Origin: an uncultured Campylobacter sp.
Lineage (GTDB): Bacteria > Campylobacterota > Campylobacteria > Campylobacterales > Campylobacteraceae
Assembly (NCBI RefSeq): GCF_938045625.1
Contig: NZ_CALIAV010000086.1
Location: forward strand, 1 to 41,873
Direction: 5' to 3'
Length of the DNA: 41,873 nucleotides
Shown here: in pieces, positions 1 to 8,088 of the stretch
Layout: the number at the start of each line of letters is the position of its first letter
Position numbering within the stretch: position 1 is the stretch's first letter
Translations under genes and position numbers: made by a program
The notes under the pieces: model-generated
What the model was told of the DNA's origin: nothing
Seen by the model: the letters and a program-made list of their open reading frames with translations, nothing else
Database searches by the model: none

Positions 1-131
1 TTAAGCCGACGAAGGCAAGACGAGGCGCTAAATTTAGGCTCGATTTTTTAGGCTTAAATTTAAAGATTAACATCTTTGTAAGTCATAGTTAAGTAAAATC
101 GGCCTTTAAATTTAACTCGGGAAAGGGAAAA

Positions 132-1292
132 ATGCAGGCGGATAAGTGGATATTTTACTCTTGCGTCGCGCTCATTGCTATAGGTATCGTTTTTTCACTA
201 TCCTTGCCCGTTTTTACCGTGCTTCTTTTTAACTACGAGCCTTATCATTTTTTTATCAGACAGCTTGTCGTGGGAGCGATCGGGATATTTTTGATGTGGG
301 GTATTTCGCGGCTTGACCCTGATAAATCCATGGTCTGGATCGGCTTTTGTCTGTTTGGCTTTTGCGCTATCGCGATGGGAGCTATGCACGCGCTACCTAG
401 TTCGCTGGTTACCGATGCGGGCGGAGCCAAGCGCTGGATACGCTTGCCGGGCTTTTCTCTAGCGCCTGTTGAGTTTTTTAAGATCGGTTTCGTTTACTTT
501 TTGGCATGGAGTTTTGCACGCAAGATCGACGGTAGCAAAAAGAGCCTAAAGCAGGAATTTAAGCTCATTTTGCCTTATATGTTTTTGTTTTTGATAGCCG
601 TTTATCTCATCGCCATCCTTCAAAACGACCTCGGCCAAGTCGTCGTTTTGGCGCTCACGCTCATCGTTATGATGCTTTTTGCCGGTACTAGCAAGCGGCT
701 TTTCGTCATCGGTATGGCGGGTGCTTCAGTGCTTGCTTTTGTAGCTATTTTTACGTCAGAACACCGAATTTTACGTATAAAATCATGGTGGGGCACGGTG
801 CAAAACATGGTTCTTTCGCTAATGCCGGAAAATATGGCAAATATGTTTCGCGTCGAGGGCGTACCTGAGCCATATCAGATCTCACATTCGCTAAATGCCA
901 TAAAGCACGGCGGATTTTTCGGCGAAGGACTTGGAGCGGGCGTTTTTAAGCTCGGATTTTTGAGCGAAGTGCACACGGACTTCGTACTTGCCGGTATAGC
1001 CGAGGAAGTCGGGGTGCTGGGGATACTTATTATCACGTCGCTTCTTTTGATTTTGCTTTTCCGCATCTTTCGCGTCTCCTCAAGGAGCGAAAACAAGGTC
1101 TATCACCTCTTTACGCTCGGCGTCGGACTTCTCATCTCGTTTTCGTTTATCATGAACTCATACGGCATCACCTCGATCACGCCCATAAAAGGCATCGCCG
1201 TACCGTTTCTAAGCTACGGCGGCAGCTCGATCCTAGCGCTTTGCATAGGGGTCGGCATGGTGCTGATGGTGAGTAAAAAAGTAAAAGATTGA
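132..1292 (+). CDS. ftsW: FtsW, SEDS-family septal peptidoglycan polymerase
   Basis: Integral membrane protein of 386 residues with about ten hydrophobic segments, the normal size for FtsW/RodA. SEDS proteins polymerise lipid II into glycan strands, FtsW at the division septum together with a class B PBP. Visible family motifs are GGAKRWIRLPG near residue 97, QNDLGQ near 163, HTDFVLAGIAEEVG near 280, and the C-terminal ITPIKGIAVPFLSYGGSS. The ATG is preceded by a purine-rich GGGAAAGGG ribosome site. murG follows 69 bp downstream on the same strand, which favours FtsW over RodA. RodA remains the main alternative. Confidence 0.9.
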   Translation: MQADKWIFYSCVALIAIGIVFSLSLPVFTVLLFNYEPYHFFIRQLVVGAIGIFLMWGISRLDPDKSMVWIGFCLFGFCAIAMGAMHALPSSLVTDAGGAKRWIRLPGFSLAPVEFFKIGFVYFLAWSFARKIDGSKKSLKQEFKLILPYMFLFLIAVYLIAILQNDLGQVVVLALTLIVMMLFAGTSKRLFVIGMAGASVLAFVAIFTSEHRILRIKSWWGTVQNMVLSLMPENMANMFRVEGVPEPYQISHSLNAIKHGGFFGEGLGAGVFKLGFLSEVHTDFVLAGIAEEVGVLGILIITSLLLILLFRIFRVSSRSENKVYHLFTLGVGLLISFSFIMNSYGITSITPIKGIAVPFLSYGGSSILALCIGVGMVLMVSKKVKD

Positions 1293-1361
1293 GCTTAAAT
1301 TTGACTTGCGGCATGATAAAGCAAATTTGAGCATTCCAAATTTAACGGCAAGGAGTAAAAT

Positions 1362-2483
1362 TTGACGTCTGAAAATTTAAAAGACAAACAAATTTCGGCT
1401 GAAATTTCGCCGTCAAATTTGACTAGCGTCGAAGCTCAAAACAAAACCAAAAGCGGTGCTATCGTTATCTGCGGCGGCGGTACGGGCGGACATCTAGCCG
1501 TCGCAAAAGCTCTGAACGAGGAGCTGGTTTCGCGCGGATGTAGGACGATATTTGTAGGCTCAAGCAGCGGACAGGATAAGATGTGGTTTGAAAACGACGC
1601 CGCATTTAGCGAGAAATTTTTCTTGCCTAGCAGCGGAGTCGTAAACAAAAAGGGGCTAGGCAAGCTTTTTTCGCTTTTTAATATCCTAAATTTAGCCTTT
1701 AAATGCCGCAAAATTTTTAAGACCCAAGGCGTAAAAGCCGTCGTGAGCGTAGGCGGATACAGCGCGGCGCCTGCGGCATTTGCGGCGATTATATCGCGCA
1801 TGCCGCTTTTTATCCATGAGCAAAACGCCGTGATCGGCAACCTAAACAAGCTCTTAAAACCGCTTGCAAAAGGCTTTTTTAGCTCGTATTTTAAGCCTGT
1901 TTTTAGCTATCCCGTCGCGGAGAGATTTTTTAGCGCGGCTAGGCTTCGCAGCGAGCTAAAAACGGTCATATTTTTAGGCGGTTCGCAGGGTGCGGCGGCG
2001 ATAAATTCGTTAGCTTTAAAGCTGGCTCCCGTTTTTAAAGAAAAAGGCGTAAAAATCATCCATCAATGCGGCAAAAACGCGCTTGAGAGCTTGCAAGAGG
2101 AGTATAAAAAGCTTGCTCTTGGCAGCGATGAGCTTGAGCTTTTTGACTTTGATCCTAAAATAGAGCTTAAGATGAGCCGCGCCGATCTGGCGATAAGCCG
2201 CGCAGGGGCGGGTACGCTGTGGGAGCTCACGGCAAATGCGTTGCCTAGCGTATTCGTGCCTTATCCTTACGCCGCAAACAATCATCAAGTTTTTAACGCT
2301 AAATTCCTCGTGGATCAAAATTTGGCCAAATTTTGCTTTCAACAAGGCGGCGAAATCGATGCGAATGAGGTGCTAAATTTGATAAACGAGATAGATATAG
2401 CGCGAATTTCAAGTAAGCTTTCCAAGCAGATAGATAACGGCGGTGCACGGAAAATAGCGGATGAAATTTTAAAAGATATTTAA
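1362..2483 (+). CDS. murG: MurG, lipid II-forming N-acetylglucosaminyltransferase
   Basis: Transfers GlcNAc from UDP-GlcNAc to lipid I at the inner face of the cytoplasmic membrane, giving lipid II, the substrate polymerised by the upstream FtsW. The glycine-rich GGGTGGH motif (residues 38-44) and a C-terminal UDP-binding half with GGSQGA and SRAGAGTLWEL are clear. MurG normally begins just before the glycine loop. Here about 31 extra polar residues precede it. The start is TTG at 1362, after AAGGAG at 1350-1355, and no ATG lies in frame before the core. The TTG sits inside an AAATTTGA word, and a second copy (TCAAATTTGA, 1413-1422) lies in the extension. Confidence 0.93.
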   Translation: MTSENLKDKQISAEISPSNLTSVEAQNKTKSGAIVICGGGTGGHLAVAKALNEELVSRGCRTIFVGSSSGQDKMWFENDAAFSEKFFLPSSGVVNKKGLGKLFSLFNILNLAFKCRKIFKTQGVKAVVSVGGYSAAPAAFAAIISRMPLFIHEQNAVIGNLNKLLKPLAKGFFSSYFKPVFSYPVAERFFSAARLRSELKTVIFLGGSQGAAAINSLALKLAPVFKEKGVKIIHQCGKNALESLQEEYKKLALGSDELELFDFDPKIELKMSRADLAISRAGAGTLWELTANALPSVFVPYPYAANNHQVFNAKFLVDQNLAKFCFQQGGEIDANEVLNLINEIDIARISSKLSKQIDNGGARKIADEILKDI

Positions 2484-2517
2484 AATTTACGGCAGAGCGT
2501 TAATTTTAAATATCTTT
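2472..2517. terminator. AT-rich hairpin between convergent genes
   Basis: A perfect 16-bp inverted repeat: AAAGATATTTAAAATT at 2472-2487 and its complement at 2502-2517. The arms continue inward after one T/T mismatch by AC/GT around a short loop. The left arm includes the last murG codons and the stop. Because it lies between convergent transcription units, and the arms give T-rich RNA in either direction, a bidirectional terminator is the natural reading. Confidence 0.55.
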
Positions 2518-2556
2518 GTACTTTGTAAATTTTAAAATTAGTTTATAAAATCGTCT

Positions 2557-3253
2557 TTATTCTCGCAGTTTGTAAACTAGATAATGATACACGAGTTCAC
2601 TTGTCTTTAGGCTCTGATTGCTAAATATCGGCCCAATCATTGCTGCAATCTTATCGCAAACGCTGATTATCTCGGCTAAAAGTAGCTGATCGCCTCTGCT
2701 TTTTGCTAAAAAAACAGAGTAAAATAAAATTTATACGCCATCTTAAACTCGCCCAAAATCACATTTGAGATGATACTAGCCTGCATTTTTAGTAGCTTAT
2801 CTAGTCTTGATTGCGCTTTGAGAAGTACCGCAAGCTGCGTTTTGACGGCACGCAGACGAGTAGCGCGTCATTATTAAAGAAGCTTCGTCTTTTGTATTTT
2901 TGCATGATGGCGCTTTGAGCTTGCAAAAGCTCGGTTATATCCTTGATATTTTTCGCAGCGACTTGGAGTTTGTGATTCGCCGCCGTGCTTATGCCGTTTT
3001 TCTCGCTTTTTAGCGATATCTCTAGCAGGATCTGCGAGAGATAGGCGCTGACGTTAGCATAATAATCCTCGTTGTCAAAAACGGCCGAAAAATATCCGCT
3101 AGCCTTTGTCCCTCGCTCTTTGACGGCGCTTGCTAGAGCGCTAAACTGCGCGGCGCTCATGATCGCTTCTTGCGGTTTGATGTCCATTTTTTCAAGCTCG
3201 TTAAGCTCGTTTTTTAGCTTAATTATATCGCCTGAGATAGGATGCTGCCTCAT
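2557..3253 (-). pseudogene. Frameshifted helical protein, partner of the PAS protein
   Basis: An open frame starts with ATG at 3253, overlapping the stop of the PAS gene (ATGA), and runs to a premature stop near 2801. The coding signal continues in other frames. Adding one base at the TTTT run 2840-2843 restores KTQLAVLLKAQSRLDKLLKMQ. Adding one base at the seven-A run 2708-2714 restores LAKSRGDQLLLAEIISV and a stop at 2557-2559. The repaired product would be about 232 residues, mostly helical and without obvious membrane segments. I do not recognise the family. Coupling to a redox PAS protein suggests a signalling role. Two one-base losses mean either real decay or homopolymer sequencing error. 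Confidence 0.7.
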
Positions 3254-3756
3254 ATCTGTCCTCGCTGAAGTTTATGTACCAACTCGTCGTAGCTGACGCC
3301 GGCGCCGGCTAAAATTTGTCCCAGTAGCTTGCCCGAAGCCTCCATGCCGCCGCCTTTTTCGGCCTCAAGTAGTTGCTTATATACGCCTTCGATAAATTTT
3401 ACGCCATCCGGGTTTGGCTTGCGGCGAACGGAGTAGTAGCCGATGATCTCGCCGTTAGCATCTAGCGAAGCTGTAATGTTAGCAAATACCCAGTAAAAGC
3501 CGCCGTCAAAGCTCTTGTTTTTAACGAACGCAAATATCTCTTGTTTTGCCTTGATACGCTCCCACAGTAGCTTAAACACGATGCGCGGCATATCAGGGTG
3601 TCTGATGATGTTGTGTGGCTTGTGCAAAAGCTGATCTTGCGCCGCGCCGACGATCTTTAAAAACGGCTGATTGCAGTAGGTTATCTTGCCCTTGACGTCG
3701 GTTTTTGATACGATAAAATCTTCTTCTTTTACGAAATGTTCCTTACTTTCGCTCAC
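3250..3756 (-). CDS. PAS-domain redox/energy-taxis sensor, CetB/Aer-like
   Basis: Soluble 168-residue protein. A single PAS domain spans roughly residues 12-120, with the Aer-type signature NIIRHPDMPRIVFKLLW followed by GGFYWVFANITASLDANGEIIGYYSVRRKPNP. In Aer and Campylobacter CetB this domain binds FAD and reports respiratory state to a separate membrane transducer. About 45 residues follow the PAS domain, with no membrane segment. Translation begins at GTG (3756), just downstream of a TAAGG site. The stop overlaps the ATG of the next gene, so the two were translationally coupled. Assignment to the CetB-like group is confident. The exact partner receptor is not in the window. Confidence 0.8.
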   Translation of the reverse strand: MSESKEHFVKEEDFIVSKTDVKGKITYCNQPFLKIVGAAQDQLLHKPHNIIRHPDMPRIVFKLLWERIKAKQEIFAFVKNKSFDGGFYWVFANITASLDANGEIIGYYSVRRKPNPDGVKFIEGVYKQLLEAEKGGGMEASGKLLGQILAGAGVSYDELVHKLQRGQI

Positions 3757-3772
3757 TTTATACCTTAAATTT

Positions 3773-3791
3773 TTTGGTAATTATAACCAAA
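3773..3791 (-). promoter_or_regulatory. Promoter -10 inside a small dyad, PAS gene
   Basis: On the minus strand a TATAAT hexamer (3780-3785) lies about 25 bases before the GTG start. It is enclosed by TTTGGT/ACCAAA arms (3773-3778 and 3786-3791). The dyad could be an operator or coincidental. No clear -35 is seen, as is usual in Campylobacter. Confidence 0.45.
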
Positions 3792-3964
3792 TATTACGCA
3801 AATGTAGCTTACTCGTTTTTTCAGCTTAGATGGCAAACGTCTGCTAAATCAAATTTGACGCCGTAAATTTAAAGGATATGGCGAGTGGATTTTGGAGTGC
3901 AAATTTGAGCTTAAATTTAAAAAAGCTCGGCGACAAATTTAACTCAGCCGCCGAATCGAAAATA

Positions 3965-3992
3965 AAATTTAAGCCCCAAAAGGCTTAAATTT
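3965..3992 (-). terminator. htpG terminator
   Basis: A perfect 11-bp stem (AAATTTAAGCC at 3965-3975, GGCTTAAATTT at 3982-3992) with a 6-nt loop, immediately after and partly overlapping the htpG stop. The minus-strand transcript continues into a U-rich tract. The outer half of each arm is the AAATTT word that recurs throughout the window. Confidence 0.75.
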
Positions 3993-5844
3993 AGATCGCT
4001 TTTAGCAAGATTTTAGTTAGCTTTTTGCTAAATGCCGACGGATCGTCGATCGCGACGCCTTCGTTTAGCTTGGCCATATCTAAAAGTAGCTCGGCCGCAT
4101 CGCAGATCATCGCCTCGTTTTGAGATAGCTTTTCAAAGAGCTCGTGCTTTGGGTTTATCTCCAGTATCGGCAAAATTTTGCCCGCATTGTGCCCCATCTG
4201 CTTTAGCATCATCTGCGTAGCGTAGTCGGGATCGTTTTTATCATAGACGATGACGGCGGCGCTTTCGCTTAGACGTGAGCTTAGCTTCACGTCCTTGACC
4301 TCGTCTTTTAGGATCTCTTTCATCTTGGCTAGCAGCGCGGCGAATTTACCCTCGTCGGCTTCGCTTTTTTCGGGCTTGATCTCTGCGTCGATATCGGTGT
4401 GATTTACCGCTTTTATCGGCGTTTTGTCGTAGTCTTGAACCATCGGCATAACGATAGAGTCTATCTCCTCGTCCATGATGAGCACTTCTATTCCTTCAGC
4501 CTTAAAGCTCTCTAAAAGCGGCGAATTTCTTAGCATCGTTTCGTTGTTTCCGCTGATGTAGTAGATCGATTTTTGTCCCTCTTTCATCGCCTCTTTGTAC
4601 TCTTTTAGGCTGATTAGCCCGTCGCGTTTGCTTGATTTAAAGAGGCAAAGGTCTAAAATTTGCTCCTTTTCGCTGCTAAATCCGTAAAGCCCCTCTTTGA
4701 TCACCTTGCCGAATATTTTATAAAATTTGATGTATTTTTCCCTATCTTTTTCTTTTAGCTTGGCTAGTTCGCCCAGGATTTTCTTGACGCTTTGCTCCTT
4801 GACGCTGCGCATTATGCTGTTTTCTTGCAGGATTTCGCGGCTGACGTTTAGCGGCAGATCCTCTACGTCGATGATACCTCGGACGAATCTAAGATAAGGC
4901 GGCAGCATCTCTTTGGCATCGTCGCTGATAAATACGCTTTTGACGTATAGCTTCACGCCGCTTTGATAATCCACGCGAAATAGATCAAACGGCTCGCTAG
5001 CCGGTACGAAAAATAGGGTAGTGTACTCGATCTTGCCCTCGGCTTTTGTGTGAACGTAGAGTAGCGGATCTTCGCTATCGTGCGAGATTTGCTTATAAAA
5101 GTCATTGTAGTCGGCCTCTTTTAGCGCGCTTTTGCTCATTTTCCAAAGCGCCGAGGCCTTATTTATCTGCACGTTTTTGGTCTCGTACGAGCCTTCTTTT
5201 TCGCCTTCTTTAGGCGCTACGTACTCTTCTTTATCCGCAAATATCGGATACGGAATGTGGTTGGAGTATTTTTTGACGATGTTTTCTATGCGGTAGGGCT
5301 CGGCAAACTCGTCATCTTTTAGATAAAGCGTGATCGAGGTGCCGTGACCTTCTTTTTGCGCAGAGGAGATTTCGTAAGTTTTAGCGTCCGAACTCCACAT
5401 AAAGGCCTCTTCGCCAACCGCCTTTTTGCTCACGACCTCGATCTTATCCGCGACCATAAACGCCGAATAAAACCCGACGCCAAACTGTCCGATGAGCGCG
5501 CTATCTTTTTTAGCTTGACCGCTTAGTTTGTCCAAAAAGCCCTTCGTACCGCTTCTAGCGATGGTGCCGAGGTTATTTATCAGCTCATTTTTGTCCATGC
5601 CAATGCCGTTATCGCTGATCGTTAGCGTCTTTTTGTCCTTATCTATTTTGATATCGATTCGCGGAGAGTAGCTTAGACTTTTGTATGCGTCGTCCGTGAG
5701 GCATAAGTAGTTTAGCTTATCTAGCGCGTCGCTTGCGTTTGAGATGAGCTCGCGCAAAAATATCTCTTTGTTCGAGTAAAGCGAGTGTATCATCAAATTT
5801 AACAGCTCGTTTACTTCGGTTTGAAATTCAAATTTTTCGCTCAT
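3991..5844 (-). CDS. htpG: HtpG, Hsp90 family chaperone
   Basis: Cytosolic ATP-dependent chaperone of 617 residues, normal for bacterial Hsp90. GHKL ATP-binding motifs are present in order near the N terminus: ELISNASDALDKL, DNGIGM and GQFGVGFYSAFMV. The middle domain carries RGIIDVEDLPLNVSREILQ. The reading frame is open 15 codons further upstream, but the start at 5844 is preferred: MSEKFEFQTEV is the normal family start and AAAGGACG precedes it. A promoter and a terminator can be seen on either side, so it is probably transcribed alone. Confidence 0.97.
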   Translation of the reverse strand: MSEKFEFQTEVNELLNLMIHSLYSNKEIFLRELISNASDALDKLNYLCLTDDAYKSLSYSPRIDIKIDKDKKTLTISDNGIGMDKNELINNLGTIARSGTKGFLDKLSGQAKKDSALIGQFGVGFYSAFMVADKIEVVSKKAVGEEAFMWSSDAKTYEISSAQKEGHGTSITLYLKDDEFAEPYRIENIVKKYSNHIPYPIFADKEEYVAPKEGEKEGSYETKNVQINKASALWKMSKSALKEADYNDFYKQISHDSEDPLLYVHTKAEGKIEYTTLFFVPASEPFDLFRVDYQSGVKLYVKSVFISDDAKEMLPPYLRFVRGIIDVEDLPLNVSREILQENSIMRSVKEQSVKKILGELAKLKEKDREKYIKFYKIFGKVIKEGLYGFSSEKEQILDLCLFKSSKRDGLISLKEYKEAMKEGQKSIYYISGNNETMLRNSPLLESFKAEGIEVLIMDEEIDSIVMPMVQDYDKTPIKAVNHTDIDAEIKPEKSEADEGKFAALLAKMKEILKDEVKDVKLSSRLSESAAVIVYDKNDPDYATQMMLKQMGHNAGKILPILEINPKHELFEKLSQNEAMICDAAELLLDMAKLNEGVAIDDPSAFSKKLTKILLKAI

Positions 5845-5877
5845 TTTTTCGTCCTTTGTTTTTAAAATTTTTAGCAG

Positions 5878-5896
5878 ATTATAGCACAAGGTGCTA
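5878..5896 (-). promoter_or_regulatory. htpG extended -10 promoter with overlapping palindrome
   Basis: On the minus strand TGCTATAAT (5878-5886) is an extended -10 box about 35 bases before the htpG ATG. It overlaps a perfect palindrome, TAGCAC-AAG-GTGCTA (5882-5896). The arms match the outer parts of the HrcA operator CIRCE (TTAGCACTC-N9-GAGTGCTAA), but the spacing is only 3 nt. A heat-shock operator is therefore suggested, not shown. Confidence 0.55.
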
Positions 5897-5930
5897 AGAA
5901 TATCTTTAAACTTGATACGATTACTATCAA

Positions 5931-6266
5931 CTAATCTAAAATTTGTTTCTCAAATTTGAGTGCTTTTTCTATCCGCTTAAAGTAGATTTTGCCCGTGTTG
6001 TACATTTTGGCGTTAAATATAAAAGGCTTAAAAAGTCGGTCGCAATACTCGCCCAGCTCGTCGTTTACGCGGCGCGGGTTTTGCCGTAAAAAATCTAAAA
6101 TTTGTTTATCTGCTCGCTTGTGGCATTTTCGTCGTAGAAAATCCTAAAATCAGGCACGGATTTTGGTTGCCGGCAAACCTTGACCGCTTCATCTTGCTCT
6201 AGCGCAAAAAGCAGCACAAATAAAAAGAAGTAGGGCGAGCGGCAAAAATCGTAAAGAAATTTTCAT
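5931..6266 (-). pseudogene. Decayed partial duplicate of the ankyrin-like secreted protein
   Basis: An ATG at 6266 preceded by AAGGA opens a signal peptide (MKISLRFLPLALLLFICA), then hits a stop. In other frames the sequence continues as FDENAT-like IFYDENATSEQINK and then ILDFLRQNPRRVNDELGEY and RLFKPFIFNAKMYNTGK. These align with FFDENATNKQID, ILDFLSQNPHRVNDEFGEF and RLFSPFIYNVKIIKTGK of the intact gene at 6365-7261. At least two frameshifts separate the pieces, and the copy stops (5931-5933) after the region equivalent to about the first third of the intact protein. This explains most of the gap between htpG and the next gene. Confidence 0.8.
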
Positions 6267-6364
6267 CGTTTTTATCCTTTTGATTTACATCCGCCGCGAT
6301 CAAATTTGAGCCTTTTAAAGCACAAATTTAAAATGGTTTCACACCACATGCTCGCCGCGCTATA

Positions 6365-7261
6365 CTATTTAACTTCGTTTATCAGTCTTAGACTCTCTTT
6401 TGCGTCGTAATGCATCGCCTGTTTTTTGAGATTTTCGCACGAAGTTCGTAGCTTTTCATCTTTGCAAACGCCGTTTTTTAGCAGAAATTTAACCATATCC
6501 TCGCTGTCTAAGATCGCGGCTAGTTTTGTAAAAATTTCCAGCTCTTTGGTATCAAATTCGCTAAGCGGTTTAAATTTTAAAAGCTCCTCAAGGTAGCGCA
6601 TTTTATCGCGGTAAAACTCTATAAATTTTGCGGTTTTTGTAAACTGCCTTATTTTTGGATCAAGTGGAGCGTTTGCGATCGGCGAAGCGCCGTTTTGACC
6701 CATAAAAATAGCTATCCCGCCAGCCACGCAAAGCATCGTTTCTTTGTCGCCGCGCGCGCCTTTGCTAAGAAGGTGGCTAAAAATCTCAAACGCTTCGGCA
6801 CTGCAAGCCGTGCGCAAAAGTTCGGGCGAGCCAATATCCGCGCCGTTTGCCACGAGTAGGTCGATGAGGCGTATCGACTCTTTTTGATCAAATTTATATT
6901 TGCCGTCAGGGTTTATGCCAAGTGCAATAACCGCGTCAATAGGCGTGAAAATCATAAATTTGTAGTTTAGATCCGGCTTAAATTTGAGTGTCTTTTTTAT
7001 ACGTTCAAAGTCAAATTTGCCCGTTTTTATGATTTTTACGTTGTAGATAAACGGCGAAAAAAGACGGTCGTTAAATTCGCCAAATTCATCATTTACTCGG
7101 TGCGGGTTTTGCGATAAAAAATCTAAAATTTGATCGAGCCCTGCGTCTATTTGTTTGTTCGTAGCATTTTCATCGAAAAAGATCTCAATGTATGGCTCAG
7201 GCAAATTTGAAGCGAACAAAATTTGAGTTAAAAGCATAAAGATGGCGGCGAGCTTTTTCAT
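6365..7261 (-). CDS. Secreted ankyrin-like repeat protein
   Basis: 298 residues with a cleavable signal peptide (MKKLAAIFMLLTQILFA), so probably periplasmic. The rest is helical, with ankyrin-like segments: IRLIDLLVANGADIGSPELLRTACSAEAFEIFSHLLSKGA in the middle and MVKFLLKNGVCKDEKLRTSCENL near the end. Ankyrin repeats usually mediate protein binding, and no catalytic motif is seen. A degraded partial copy lies directly downstream, so the locus has undergone tandem duplication. It interrupts the otherwise conserved htpG-plsC neighbourhood, which suggests it is accessory. The specific function is unknown. Confidence 0.7.
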   Translation of the reverse strand: MKKLAAIFMLLTQILFASNLPEPYIEIFFDENATNKQIDAGLDQILDFLSQNPHRVNDEFGEFNDRLFSPFIYNVKIIKTGKFDFERIKKTLKFKPDLNYKFMIFTPIDAVIALGINPDGKYKFDQKESIRLIDLLVANGADIGSPELLRTACSAEAFEIFSHLLSKGARGDKETMLCVAGGIAIFMGQNGASPIANAPLDPKIRQFTKTAKFIEFYRDKMRYLEELLKFKPLSEFDTKELEIFTKLAAILDSEDMVKFLLKNGVCKDEKLRTSCENLKKQAMHYDAKESLRLINEVK

Positions 7262-7401
7262 AAATGCTCCTAAATTTACGGCTTTTACGAGGCGGTCAAA
7301 TTTGGCTAGCGGATTTAAGGGCTAAATTTGCTAGCGGTAAATTTGACTCAATTTAAGGTTAAATTTACGCACGAGGCAAATTTGCGGTAAAAACAGGCGT
7401 T

Positions 7402-8088
7402 TTAGACCGCCGCTTTTTGCCTCTCGTTGTCGAGCGTTTCTTGCATTTTAGCTCTTGCGTTTTCTAGCCACTCAGGGTCGGCGGTGTCGATGATATCTAG
7501 GCAGATGATTTTGATTTTGCCGTTTTTAAAGCTAAAATTTTTCACGTCCATGATGTCTGAGCCCACGATCACGATGGGCTGGATTTTTAGATTTAGCTTG
7601 TCGGCGATGATTTTTGCGCCGCCTTTAAACGGCAAAAGTTCCTTTGAGTGCGAGCGCGTTCCCTCGGGGAAAATCGCCAGTACGCGCCCTTGTTCGACGC
7701 GGTCTTGTGCGTCTTTTACGAGCTTGATGAGGGAGCGTTTATTCTCGCGCTCGACCGAGATCATCTGCGGCACGTGGATGATTTGACCGATCACTGGTAG
7801 ATCGGCGATCTCTTTTTTAGCGATCCAGCAGAGATTTTTAGGATAAATTTCTTCTAAAACGACGATATCTAGCATGCTTTGGTGATTCATGATGATCATA
7901 TTCGCCCGCTCGTCGAAGTTGCCGACGACTTCGAGTGAATAAAAGCCAAAAAGCCGCTGGCTCCTACCCCAAATTTTTCTCACGCCGTGAATGTGCTTTT
8001 TAAAAAGCCACATAAAAAACACGACCAAAAGTATACTGATGAGAAACTCGACCGCGAAATACGCGGCCTTTATCCTAGAAAATATCAT
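7402..8088 (-). CDS. plsC: PlsC, 1-acyl-glycerol-3-phosphate acyltransferase
   Basis: Adds the second acyl chain to lysophosphatidic acid, giving phosphatidic acid for phospholipid synthesis at the inner membrane. 228 residues with an N-terminal membrane segment (about residues 10-29). The catalytic HX4D motif is NHQSMLD (His69, Asp74), and the substrate-binding FPEGTRS motif follows near residue 140. The ATG overlaps the end of the upstream SH3 lipoprotein gene by 14 bp, so the two are co-translated within the purC-S-Q-to-plsC operon. Confidence 0.92.
   Translation of the reverse strand: MIFSRIKAAYFAVEFLISILLVVFFMWLFKKHIHGVRKIWGRSQRLFGFYSLEVVGNFDERANMIIMNHQSMLDIVVLEEIYPKNLCWIAKKEIADLPVIGQIIHVPQMISVERENKRSLIKLVKDAQDRVEQGRVLAIFPEGTRSHSKELLPFKGGAKIIADKLNLKIQPIVIVGSDIMDVKNFSFKNGKIKIICLDIIDTADPEWLENARAKMQETLDNERQKAAV

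Noticed and set aside
62..77. Small hairpin AAAGAT-TAAC-ATCTTT before ftsW
   Set aside because: Six AT base pairs with no tail. Too weak to call a terminator or riboswitch.
5845..5889. 15-codon upstream extension of htpG
   Set aside because: No family similarity, and it contains the promoter-to-RBS region. MSEKFEF has a good ribosome site.
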